Shown: one piece after another, positions 8,636-16,162 of the stretch
Position numbering within the stretch: the first letter of the stretch is position 1
Layout of the letters: every line of letters begins with the position of its first letter
From: JAENVT01 sp963773085
GTDB lineage: Bacteria; Actinomycetota; Acidimicrobiia; Acidimicrobiales; Ilumatobacteraceae
Assembly (NCBI GenBank): GCA_963773085.1
Contig: CAVYZS010000011.1
Coordinates: 457,465-521,464, forward strand
Reading direction: 5' to 3'
DNA: 64,000 bases
Made by a program: the position numbers and the translations under genes
Notes under the pieces: generated by a model
The model's database searches: none
Told to the model about the DNA's origin: nothing
What the model saw: the letters and a program-made list of their open reading frames with translations, nothing else

Positions 8636-9796
8636 ATGTCCGTCACGGTCGACGATCGGTCCGGATACGCCGATGCCCGCCCCACCTGGGCCGAGATCGA
8701 CCTTGGCGCAATCACCCACAACATCGCTCTGATCCGTGAACGCGCTGGTCGGCCGGTCAAGTTGTTGGTGCCGGTCAAGGCCAATGCGTACGGGCACGGC
8801 GCGGCAGTCGTCGGGCGGCATCTCGAGGCGATCGGTGTCGACGGCCTCGCCACCGCGAACGTCGATGACGCAGTCGCCATTCGACGGGCCGGCGCAACGT
8901 TGCCGATCCTGCTCTACGGCGCCCAACTCCCGTCAGGCAATCGCTACCTTCTGCAGCACGACCTCACGCCGACCGTGTACTCGATCGAATCACTGCGATC
9001 GATCGGCGCACTTGCAATGGACTCTGGTCGGATCGTCAATGTGCACATCAAGGTCGATGCTGGTATGGGCAGGCTCGGCGTGCGACTCGATGAAGCCGCG
9101 GCCTTTGCGCGACAGGTCATGGCGACGCCGAGCGTCAGGCTCGAGGGCATCTATACGCACATCCCGTTCTCCGACGATGTCGGCGAGGCGTGGTCGCGGC
9201 GGCGCCTCCTGGCATTCACCGACGTGGTGCGCGCCGTGGAGAGAGAACACGGCATCGCGATCGATTTTGTTCAGGCGGCAGCGAGTTCGGTCTTCGCACA
9301 AGGTCTGCCCGATTCGCTCAACACTGTCGCACCCGGTCATGTCACGTTCGGGCTGCACCCCATCGCCGGAATGCGCGCCGAGGACTTCGGGTATCGCAAG
9401 GCTCTCACCGCGCTGCGGTCGATGGTGATCCAGGTCGGTCACCGCCGTCGCGGCGACGATCTACCCGGCACCGGCCCAGGCGGGCTCGAGGCCGACGCCA
9501 CCGTTGGCGTCATCCTGTTCGGTATGGACAACGGTTACCGCGAGGTCTCCGCCGGCGCCGGCGCGTACATGCTGTGCCGGGGCCGCCGATGTGACGTGCT
9601 TTCGGTGTCGGCGGAGTACACCGTTGTCGATCTCAGCAGCGTTCCAGGCGCTGCGGTCGGCGATGCGGTGACGATCGTCGGCCGTGATGGCGGCGAGGAG
9701 ATCGCGGTCGAGACTGTGGCTGGGCAACTCGGGGCGCCGAGCGCCGCGTATTGGATGGTCGGTCTGAAGAGCGTTCCGTATCGGTACAGCTCGTGA
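8636..9796 (+). CDS. Alanine racemase-like PLP protein (fold type III), catalytic Tyr not conserved
   Basis: A 386-residue protein starting 2 bp after the dioxygenase stop. The N-terminal barrel has the PLP lysine K48 in VPVKANAYGHG, then DGLATANVDDAVAIRRAG, HIKVDAGMGRLGV, and LEGIYTHIPFSD where racemases usually have GL-THFA. The C-terminal domain is recognisable (FGMDNGY aligns with VGYADGY; RCDVLSVSAEYTVVDL aligns with CMDQ-MVDL). However, the segment that should hold the second catalytic base (G-E-x-VSYG-x-TY) reads GDDLPGTGPGGL, with Gly at the Tyr position, and CMD is SAE. It is probably not a standard alanine racemase; it could be a racemase, dehydratase or aldolase for a modified amino acid made with the dioxygenase. 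Confidence 0.8.
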   Translation: MSVTVDDRSGYADARPTWAEIDLGAITHNIALIRERAGRPVKLLVPVKANAYGHGAAVVGRHLEAIGVDGLATANVDDAVAIRRAGATLPILLYGAQLPSGNRYLLQHDLTPTVYSIESLRSIGALAMDSGRIVNVHIKVDAGMGRLGVRLDEAAAFARQVMATPSVRLEGIYTHIPFSDDVGEAWSRRRLLAFTDVVRAVEREHGIAIDFVQAAASSVFAQGLPDSLNTVAPGHVTFGLHPIAGMRAEDFGYRKALTALRSMVIQVGHRRRGDDLPGTGPGGLEADATVGVILFGMDNGYREVSAGAGAYMLCRGRRCDVLSVSAEYTVVDLSSVPGAAVGDAVTIVGRDGGEEIAVETVAGQLGAPSAAYWMVGLKSVPYRYSS

Positions 9797-9804
9797 TGGA
9801 TCCC

Positions 9805-10434
9805 TCAGGCGAAATGCGCTGAGGAGAGAAGCGTGCCGAGGAAGTCGGCCGCCTCGAAGCCGGGCACGTGAGCCACGGCGATGGATTCCATCCAGCTCGA
9901 TCTGACGGCCGAGGGATTTGCCCGAACTTCGTCGATCAGCATCAGCGAGAGCGTCGACGGGAAGTCGTGTCGCGGCCAGACATCGAGCACGGCACGCACC
10001 GCGTCGGCGGGGAGGTGCTCCGCGCCGGTGCCGCGCACGTCGATACTGATACCGCGGTTGGCGATTCGGGTCTCGTTGCTCTTGTGTGTGGCGATTGCCG
10101 TCGACGCGTGGAGGGCGATGATGTCCCACACCGATTCCGCCCGGACCTCGTCCATGCCGGCATCACGCAGCAAGTCGCGCACGCCGTTGGCGCCGCGCAT
10201 CTCGAAACGTGCTGGGCCGGCAAACCGTGGCGCCAAGCCGACATCGTGCAGCAGAGTGCCGATGTACACGACCTCCATGTCGACGTCGACGCCTTCGGCC
10301 TCGGCTACGAGCGCTGCGAATTGAAAGCTCCGTTCGCAGTGTGCGGCCAGCTGGGCATCGCAACAGGTGTGAAGTAGGTCGCGAGCCTGTCGCGCCAGGT
10401 CGCTTGCCGGTGCTGCGATCGGTGGCGCGTTCAT
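9805..10434 (-). CDS. HD-domain protein, cyanamide-hydratase-like
   Basis: A 209-residue protein from ATG 10434. It is an HD metal-dependent hydrolase: an early His in AHCERSFQFAALVAEAEG, the HD pair in VVYIGTLLHDVGLAPRF, FEMRGANGVRDLLRDAGM, and later DIIALHAST. This layout (HCxRSFxFA, then LHDxGL, then GANxARDFL) is that of the cyanamide hydratase/HDIG-like group rather than nucleotidyl phosphohydrolases. The substrate cannot be assigned. The gene ends 8 bp from the convergent racemase-like gene and is divergent from the MBL hydrolase, with ~148 bp between starts. Confidence 0.75.
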   Translation of the reverse strand: MNAPPIAAPASDLARQARDLLHTCCDAQLAAHCERSFQFAALVAEAEGVDVDMEVVYIGTLLHDVGLAPRFAGPARFEMRGANGVRDLLRDAGMDEVRAESVWDIIALHASTAIATHKSNETRIANRGISIDVRGTGAEHLPADAVRAVLDVWPRHDFPSTLSLMLIDEVRANPSAVRSSWMESIAVAHVPGFEAADFLGTLLSSAHFA

Positions 10435-10582
10435 CGGCGCCCGCTCGCAGCGGATGTCGGACGAGCCGTGATGACACCCCGGTGGATCAGACCAGTCATG
10501 CGTCGAGACCATACCAACCGTCGAACGCGATGCACGCCCTGGTACCTGCACCCTGTTCGAGCCGGGGCTAGCGTCACCTCTG

Positions 10583-11368
10583 ATGAGCGGTCTCCACCGG
10601 CTCGGAGAGGTTGCCCCCGGCGTATTCGTCGCGACGAGTTCGCTGTGCACCACGACCACCACCGTGGTTGTGGACAATGGGCGGGCACTGCTCGTCGATC
10701 CGTGCTGGACGCCGACCGAGCTCGACGAACTGGCCGCCGATATCTCGGCACTCGGATTGCGGGTCACGACCGGGTTCAGCACACACGCACATCACGATCA
10801 CATGTTGTGGCACCCCGACTTCGGTGACGCGCCGCGGTGGACATCGCCGTCGGCATTGGCCTTCGCTCATCGGTACCACGGCGAGCTCGTCGAGGCACTC
10901 GGCGACGACTGGCCCGAGGCGCTCGCCGATGTGTTCGATGGCCTGGCCGCGCTCGACGACGAAACCGTTCCCGCCGCGTTCGGTGACACCGGCAGCGCCG
11001 AACCGATCCGTTTGGTGACCCACGACGGTCATTCTCCTGGGCATACGGCACTGTGGCTCGAGCAGCGTGGTGTCTTCATCGCCGGCGACATGTTGAGCGA
11101 CATCGAACTGCCATTGCCGTTCTCACCTGACGACCTACCGGTGTACCTGCAGGCACTCGATCTGCTCGCCCCGTATGTGCTCGCGGCGCGCACGCTGATC
11201 CCCGGTCATGGTCATGTCACCGACGATCCGATCGAGCGCCTTGACGCCGATCGTCGGTACCTCGATGACGTCATCGCCGGACATGACGCATCCGATCCGC
11301 GCCGCGCCAATCGCGACATGGAGGAGAATCACCGGCGCATCGTGCAGTTGGCTCGCGAGATGCGTTGA
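10583..11368 (+). CDS. MBL-fold metallohydrolase
   Basis: A 261-residue metallo-beta-lactamase-fold hydrolase from ATG 10583. Motif 1 strand TTTTVVVDNGRALLVDP, motif 2 FSTHAHHDHMLW (HxHxDH), third metal His in HDGHSPGHTALW, Asp in VFIAGDMLSD, and the last His in TLIPGHGHV: the full binuclear metal site is present. The order matches glyoxalase II/quorum-lactonase-like members, which hydrolyse thioesters, lactones or esters. No neighbour fixes the substrate. Confidence 0.85.
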   Translation: MSGLHRLGEVAPGVFVATSSLCTTTTTVVVDNGRALLVDPCWTPTELDELAADISALGLRVTTGFSTHAHHDHMLWHPDFGDAPRWTSPSALAFAHRYHGELVEALGDDWPEALADVFDGLAALDDETVPAAFGDTGSAEPIRLVTHDGHSPGHTALWLEQRGVFIAGDMLSDIELPLPFSPDDLPVYLQALDLLAPYVLAARTLIPGHGHVTDDPIERLDADRRYLDDVIAGHDASDPRRANRDMEENHRRIVQLAREMR

Positions 11369-11420
11369 TCGCTCGGGCCGTTTTCCGCAGCGACTTCGGC
11401 GATCGGTAAGGTGCCTGCCG

Positions 11421-12389
11421 ATGAGGCTGGCGATCATCGGTGCCGGTGGAATGGGTTCGTGTCATGCGCGTTCTCTGGCAGCGTTGCCCGGTGTCGAAAT
11501 CGTCGCCATCGCCGATCCCAATCTCGCCGCTGCCCAATCGCTGAGCGCGTCTGTCGGCGGAACGCCCACAGCAGATGGGATGGCGGTCGCGGCGATGGGC
11601 GACGTCGATGGTCTGGTGATCGCCTCGCCGGAGGACACCCACGAGCCGCTGGTCCACGCTGCGCTGGCAGTAGGGACCGGCATCCTGTGTGAGAAACCAC
11701 TCGCGGTCGGTGCTGCGGCGTGCCGGCGGATCGTCGACGCCGAGGTCTCGCTCGGCCACCGTTTGGTGCAGCTCGGCCTGATGCGCGTGTACGACCCCGC
11801 TCATGTGCAGTTGGCAGCCGAGGTTGCTGAACTGGGCGAGATCCACCACATCCGCTGTGTGCATCGCAACGTCCACGAGGTGCGCCGTACCGCACAACTG
11901 ATCCTGAACCAGTCGCTGGTCCACGACATCCACACCCTACGATGGCTGGTCGGACGCCCGATCGAGCGGGTCACGACGATCGCCACGCCCAACCTCGACC
12001 ACGTGGAACACCTGCTGTTGACGGCCGAGTTCCGCGGCGGTGGTTACGGGACGATCGAGTTCAGCGAACACAGCTCCTCCTACGAGGTCACCGTCGACGT
12101 CGAGGCCGAGTTCGGTGGCGTGGCGATGTCTCCCGTGATGCGCCCGATCGTCCGACGCGATGGTTGTGCCGGCGTGACCATCGGCAGCGACTGGTTCGTC
12201 CGATTCGCCGATGCCTACCGCCTCGAGGCTGCAGCGTGGCTCGACTCGTTGCCGGGTGGTGTCGCCCTCGGTCCGTCGGCGTGGGATGGATTGGTGGCCG
12301 AGCGGGTCGTCGAGGCCGCTACCGAATCACTGTGGTTGCGTCATCCGGTCGAGGTGTCGATGATCGAGGAGCCCGACCTCTACCGTTGA
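11421..12389 (+). CDS. Gfo/Idh/MocA-family NAD(P)-dependent oxidoreductase
   Basis: A 322-residue protein from ATG 11421. The N-terminal Rossmann fold has LAIIGAGGMGSCHARSL (GxGxxG) and VAIADPN. The signature segment GILCEKPLAVGAAACRRI contains EKP with the catalytic/coenzyme lysine. The C-terminal substrate domain includes VHRNVHEVRRTAQLILNQSLVHDIHTLRWLVG, where HD-x-H fits inositol 2-dehydrogenase-like members. The likely reaction is oxidation of an inositol or pyranose hydroxyl. A hairpin terminator follows ~70 bp downstream. Confidence 0.88.
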   Translation: MRLAIIGAGGMGSCHARSLAALPGVEIVAIADPNLAAAQSLSASVGGTPTADGMAVAAMGDVDGLVIASPEDTHEPLVHAALAVGTGILCEKPLAVGAAACRRIVDAEVSLGHRLVQLGLMRVYDPAHVQLAAEVAELGEIHHIRCVHRNVHEVRRTAQLILNQSLVHDIHTLRWLVGRPIERVTTIATPNLDHVEHLLLTAEFRGGGYGTIEFSEHSSSYEVTVDVEAEFGGVAMSPVMRPIVRRDGCAGVTIGSDWFVRFADAYRLEAAAWLDSLPGGVALGPSAWDGLVAERVVEAATESLWLRHPVEVSMIEEPDLYR

Positions 12390-12459
12390 GCAGGCTCACC
12401 GGTGTGGGCCACGAGTCGAGGGAAACACGTTCTCGAGCGCCGGGCGATAGCGTTCATGT

Positions 12460-12486
12460 GGCCCGCTGAATCTGGCGGGCCGTTTT
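12460..12486 (+). terminator. GC-rich hairpin plus GTTTT ahead of the cold-shock gene
   Basis: GGCCCGC (12460-12466) pairs perfectly with GCGGGCC (12475-12481) around an 8-nt loop and is followed by GTTTT. It fits an intrinsic terminator for the oxidoreductase gene. It also lies only ~18 nt before the cold-shock start codon, so it could act in the cold-shock leader. Confidence 0.6.
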
Positions 12487-12503
12487 CATGAGATGAGAGA
12501 CAG

Positions 12504-12704
12504 TTGACTACAGGTACCGTGAAGTTCTTCAATGCCGAGAAGGGCTTCGGATTCATTGCGCGAGAGGGTGGCGAAGATGTCTTCGTGCACTACTCCAACA
12601 TCCAAGGCGATGGCTACAAGTCGTTGCAAGAAGGACAGAGCGTCGAGTTCGACATTGCTCCCGGCCGCAAGGGCGAGGAAGCACAAAACGTCAGGCCGCT
12701 CTGA
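12504..12704 (+). CDS. Cold-shock protein, CspA family
   Basis: A 66-residue single OB-fold protein. RNP1 is KGFGFIAREG and RNP2 is DVFVHYSNI, with the N-terminal TGTVKFFNAEKGFGF typical of CspA homologues. The start is TTG 12504; the nearby ATG 12492 is out of frame and stops after four codons. The family binds single-stranded RNA and melts secondary structure. A GC hairpin just upstream of the start could influence its own expression. Confidence 0.93.
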   Translation: MTTGTVKFFNAEKGFGFIAREGGEDVFVHYSNIQGDGYKSLQEGQSVEFDIAPGRKGEEAQNVRPL

Positions 12705-12753
12705 CACTTTCAGGATCTGGCTGAGCAATCGGCCGACTCCGACTACTTGAAAT

Positions 12754-12784
12754 GGACCGCTGACCCGTGGGTTGGCGGTCCTTT
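12754..12784. terminator. Bidirectional hairpin between csp and the L,D-transpeptidase gene
   Basis: GGACCGC (12754-12760) pairs with GCGGTCC (12775-12781) around a 14-nt loop, followed by TTTCG on the plus strand. It lies between convergent genes and could serve both. Confidence 0.5.
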
Positions 12785-12819
12785 CGTGTTCCAGGTGCCG
12801 AACGCATCGGGCGTCGGTG

Positions 12820-13869
12820 TCAGAGCACGACGACTTTGGTGCCGACCTGGGCGAAGTCCCACATGAATGCGGCGTCGTTGTCGGCTTGCCGCTGGCAGCC
12901 GCCCGACAGCCTGGTGCCCAACTCGGAGTCCTTCATGTATCGCGATCCGTCGTTGACGTGACGTGGGATGCCATGGAAGCCGATGGCTCCGATGTCGGTC
13001 TTCAGCCAGCGGATCATCTTCGGCAGAAATGCCTTGCCGTTCCACGCCGTCGACACGTCGGAGCGGCTGTAGACCTTGTGCGTACCCGGTGTCTCGTTGT
13101 TGTACTTGCTGCCCGACACCAACCAGGAGCGCAGGACCCGATCGTTCTTGTCGACCGCCCAGACCCGCTGACCGGCGCGGTCGTAGACGACCCGCTTGCC
13201 ACTGCCCGAATTGGCGGGGAGCGGAGGAGCGTCAGGCCCGCTGGTGGCCACGTACGACAGCGGATAGCCGAGTAGGTCGACGGCGCCAGGGGCGGGCGGT
13301 GGCGTGTGCACCACCAGCGACGCCTCGTCGGGCCACACGCCGAGCGCCAAGGCGGTTTCCCGACCGACGAGTCCGTCGACGAAAAGGTCTTTGTCTTTTT
13401 GCAGTTGATTGACGGAGCTGAATGTGGCGTTGTCGTACGAACCGGTGGGTGACCCGCTGAGGTAGCCGGCACCGATCAGCGCCTGTTGCAGACAGGTGAC
13501 CGCGGCACCGGTGTCGCCGATGCGAAGTTCGCGCTTGTCGAGCTTGCAACCGGGGTCGGCGCCCGTCGGCTCGTCGCCGGTGAGATCCTGCACTGAGGGT
13601 TGTGTGACCTGAGCTGGATCAACAGCGGTGTCGGTGACATCGACCGCGTTGGTGGCCGAGCCGGCAACAGTGGTCGACGGGTTGCCGGTCGCTCCCTGAG
13701 AATTCGGTGCCGCTGCGGTCGCTTGTGACGGCGAGTCCTTGACGACCGACTGGACGAGCGAAATCACACCGATCAGCGCTGCGCCGGAGGCAAGCACCGC
13801 CATGGCTCGTCGGACGTCGCGCTGGGCGCGAGTGGTCGGTCGGTTCGAGCGGGGGCGGTGATGTGTCAT
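12820..13869 (-). CDS. L,D-transpeptidase (YkuD) with peptidoglycan-binding domain
   Basis: A 349-residue protein. A basic cytoplasmic start and one hydrophobic segment (MAVLASGAALIGVISLVQSV, ~22-41) indicate a signal anchor. A Ser/Thr/Ala-rich linker follows, then a PG_binding_1-like domain (~110-185: LRIGDTGAAVTCLQQALIGAGYL, VNQLQKDKDLFVDGLVG). The catalytic YkuD domain (~225-349) has IGFHGIP (His ~299) and LSGGCQRQ with nucleophile Cys ~325. Such enzymes form 3-3 crosslinks or attach proteins to peptidoglycan. The usual S-H-G-C is S-G-G-C here, a mild variation. It converges on the csp gene. Confidence 0.9.
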   Translation of the reverse strand: MTHHRPRSNRPTTRAQRDVRRAMAVLASGAALIGVISLVQSVVKDSPSQATAAAPNSQGATGNPSTTVAGSATNAVDVTDTAVDPAQVTQPSVQDLTGDEPTGADPGCKLDKRELRIGDTGAAVTCLQQALIGAGYLSGSPTGSYDNATFSSVNQLQKDKDLFVDGLVGRETALALGVWPDEASLVVHTPPPAPGAVDLLGYPLSYVATSGPDAPPLPANSGSGKRVVYDRAGQRVWAVDKNDRVLRSWLVSGSKYNNETPGTHKVYSRSDVSTAWNGKAFLPKMIRWLKTDIGAIGFHGIPRHVNDGSRYMKDSELGTRLSGGCQRQADNDAAFMWDFAQVGTKVVVL

Positions 13870-13993
13870 GAGTTGGTGTCGAATAGGGGCGAACGCAACA
13901 TGCCGGGTGCAATTCTAGCGAGGAACGGGCCGCGAAGACCGACATCGCCGGCAAGCAACGTCACCGTGGTGATTCGTGTGGCAAGGTGGGGAG

Positions 13994-14530
13994 ATGGCGA
14001 CCTGGGTAGTGCTGTTGCGCGGGATCAACGTCGGCGGGGCGAACAGGCTGGCGATGGCCGATCTACGGGCCGTGATGGCAGAGCTCGGTCATTCCGACGT
14101 CTCGACGTACATCCAGAGCGGAAATGTCATCATGACCTCGTCGCGGTCGGATCGGGCCACCATGGCGGAAGAGATTTCTGCCGGCATCGAGCGGGCCCAC
14201 GGTCTGATCGTCTCGGCAGTGTTGCGTACGCCCGACGAGTTGCGAGCGTCGCTCACAGGCAATCCGTACACGATGGAACCCGACGGAACGCGAGTGCTGA
14301 TCACCTTCCTGTCCGGCACTCCGGCACCCGCTGACGCGGCGACGTTGGAGCCTGACCGCTTCGTGCCCGATCGATTCGAGTTGGCCGGCGCCGAGCTCTA
14401 CGCCCACTACCCGAACGGCGCCGGTCGTTCGAAGATGAACCTCGACTACTTCGAGAAGCGGCTTCGTGTGCGGGGAACTGCGCGCAACCTCAACACCGTC
14501 GCCAAGCTGATCGAGCTCTCGATCGGCTGA
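13994..14530 (+). CDS. DUF1697 family protein
   Basis: A 178-residue protein from ATG 13994. The opening MATWVVLLRGINVGGANRL, then VSTYIQSGNVIMTS and the C-terminal KMNLDYFEKRLRVRGTARNLNTV, are hallmarks of DUF1697, a conserved cytoplasmic family of unknown function. Length is normal. It precedes the VOC gene by 15 bp. Confidence 0.9.
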   Translation: MATWVVLLRGINVGGANRLAMADLRAVMAELGHSDVSTYIQSGNVIMTSSRSDRATMAEEISAGIERAHGLIVSAVLRTPDELRASLTGNPYTMEPDGTRVLITFLSGTPAPADAATLEPDRFVPDRFELAGAELYAHYPNGAGRSKMNLDYFEKRLRVRGTARNLNTVAKLIELSIG

Positions 14531-14545
14531 CACTACGATCCGCAC

Positions 14546-14914
14546 ATGCCTGCCATCGCCAAGCTCACGGTCTTCGCCTTCGATTGCACCGAGCCGCGCC
14601 GACTGGCCGAGTTCTACTCGGGCATCACCGGCTGGGCGGTGGAACGCGACGGTGGAGACTGGATCCAACTACGCAGCGACGGTGGCGCGACGCTGGCATT
14701 CCAGCTCGCGCCCGATCACCAGCCCCCGGTCTGGCCGGGCGGTGACCACCCCCAGCAGGCGCACGTCGACTTCGACGTCGACGACCTCGACATCGGCGAG
14801 GCAGCGGTCATCGCTCTCGGTGCACGCAAGGCCGAGGTCCAGCCAGAACCCGACGCCTTTCGGGTCTTCCTCGATCCCGCCGGTCACCCCTTCTGCCTGG
14901 TGCTCGCCGACTGA
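14546..14914 (+). CDS. VOC/glyoxalase-like domain protein
   Basis: A 122-residue single-chain vicinal-oxygen-chelate protein. Two beta-alpha-beta-beta-beta modules are visible: KLTVFAFDCTEPRRLAEFYSGITGW, then AHVDFDVDDLDIGEAAVIALGA and the ending FRVFLDPAGHPFCLVLA. The DPAGHPFCL tail is typical of actinobacterial glyoxalase-like_6 proteins. The function may be dioxygenase-like, resistance or binding and is not readable. It probably shares a transcript with the DUF1697 gene. Confidence 0.85.
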   Translation: MPAIAKLTVFAFDCTEPRRLAEFYSGITGWAVERDGGDWIQLRSDGGATLAFQLAPDHQPPVWPGGDHPQQAHVDFDVDDLDIGEAAVIALGARKAEVQPEPDAFRVFLDPAGHPFCLVLAD

Positions 14915-15517
14915 CTATTCGTACCGCTTGGCCCAGCCGCCGGTGTGAAACGAAACTTCGGGCTCGGAAGTCACCCCGGCGGCCTTCATCGCCGCCTGGA
15001 GGTCGGGGTCGCCCAGGAACGTTCGCAACGTGTCGAACGACTCGGCCTGGTGATAGACGATGGCCGTCGAGGGGTCATCGATCGACCGGTTCGCGGCATG
15101 TCCGATGATCCCCTTCGACTTCTGGAGTCCCGCCGCGGCGTCGTACGCCTGAAGCCAAGCGTCGAAGTCGGCAACGCGGTGCTCGAGGTGGAAGGCGGGG
15201 AGTTGGCGATCCCACACGATCGATTCCCGAACCGGCGTGACCCAGGTGATGTCCGGCGCACCGGTGACACCGACTTGTTGCATCACGGCTTTCAAGTCCT
15301 CGGATTCGGCGAAGGACTTGGCCTTGTCGAGGTCGGCTACGGCCAGGTAGATGGTCACCAGGTTCGGGTCGCCCTCGGCCTGGTTCAGGTGGTGGCCGAG
15401 GCAACCCGCCGCGCGTCGTGCCGGTTCGTGCTGATCGAATCCCACCTTCCATACGTCGAAATCGGCAACGGGATGGGTGATCAACACCGCGGCGGGGGGA
15501 AGCGACTGGTCAGACAT
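14915..15517 (-). CDS. Duplicated dimeric alpha-beta barrel (ABM-like) protein
   Basis: A 200-residue protein from ATG 15517, consisting of two similar ferredoxin-like halves. Half 1 has AVLITHPVADFDVWKVGFDQHEPARRAAGCLGHHL with NLVTIYLAVADLDKAKSF; half 2 has PAFHLEHRVADFDAWLQAYDAAAGLQKSKGIIGH with TAIVYHQAESFDTLRTF. Internal duplication of an antibiotic-biosynthesis-monooxygenase-like domain is evident. No catalytic residues can be assigned. The stop abuts the convergent VOC gene stop. Confidence 0.75.
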   Translation of the reverse strand: MSDQSLPPAAVLITHPVADFDVWKVGFDQHEPARRAAGCLGHHLNQAEGDPNLVTIYLAVADLDKAKSFAESEDLKAVMQQVGVTGAPDITWVTPVRESIVWDRQLPAFHLEHRVADFDAWLQAYDAAAGLQKSKGIIGHAANRSIDDPSTAIVYHQAESFDTLRTFLGDPDLQAAMKAAGVTSEPEVSFHTGGWAKRYE

Positions 15518-15625
15518 GGCTGATCTCCTCATCGAAGGCGGCCTCGGAACTGTTCCGACGGCGGTACCACTCAACGCTCCTGTCAGCTTTGCCCGCCCCG
15601 GTTCGAATGTCAAAGGCCGATGTGG

Positions 15626-16162
15626 TCAGGGCAGTTGGCCGACGTGGGCCAGTGCGAGACGGATCAGTCGGTCGTGGCCTCCCGTCATCTCTCTGCGCAC
15701 CTGCTCGCTCATGGCCTCTGCCGGCGTGAACCATCCGAGATCGAGAGCCTCCTGCGTCGGCTGGCAGTCACCGTCGACGGGCACGACGTACGCCAGGCTG
15801 ACCGCGTGGTGCCGTGGGTCGTGGAATCCACTGATGTCGGGATCGGGGAAATACTCGACGACCGTGAACGGAGCAACCTCTGGTGGGATCCGCGGCAGCG
15901 CAACCGGGCCGAGATCCTTCTCGAGGTGACGCAGTAGTGCATCGCGGACACGCTCGCCGTAGAGCACGCGGCCGGTCACGACCATGCGGCTGATCGTGCC
16001 GTCGGCGGCTTGTCGGAGCAGCAGGCCGATGTGGGTGACGACACCGACCTCGTTGACGCGCACGGGCACGGCGTCGACGTAAACCAGCGGCACGTTGGCG
16101 CGGATGTTGTCGAGTTGATCGTCTGCGAGCCAGCCTGTTTTGGTGTCGAGTTGTTCGCTCAC
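15626..16162 (-). CDS. DUF4916 (Nudix-like) protein
   Basis: A 178-residue protein from GTG 16162, which overlaps the subtilase stop as GTGA. WLADDQLDNIRANVPLVYVDAVPVRV, LYGERVRDALLRHLEKDLGP, and FHDPRHHAVSLAYVVPV are typical of actinobacterial DUF4916. The Nudix box is recognisable (G-x5-E-x7-R) but degenerate: REUxEE reads RHLEKD, so Mg-dependent hydrolysis is doubtful. The overlap with a secreted protease suggests co-expression only. Confidence 0.85.
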   Translation of the reverse strand: MSEQLDTKTGWLADDQLDNIRANVPLVYVDAVPVRVNEVGVVTHIGLLLRQAADGTISRMVVTGRVLYGERVRDALLRHLEKDLGPVALPRIPPEVAPFTVVEYFPDPDISGFHDPRHHAVSLAYVVPVDGDCQPTQEALDLGWFTPAEAMSEQVRREMTGGHDRLIRLALAHVGQLP

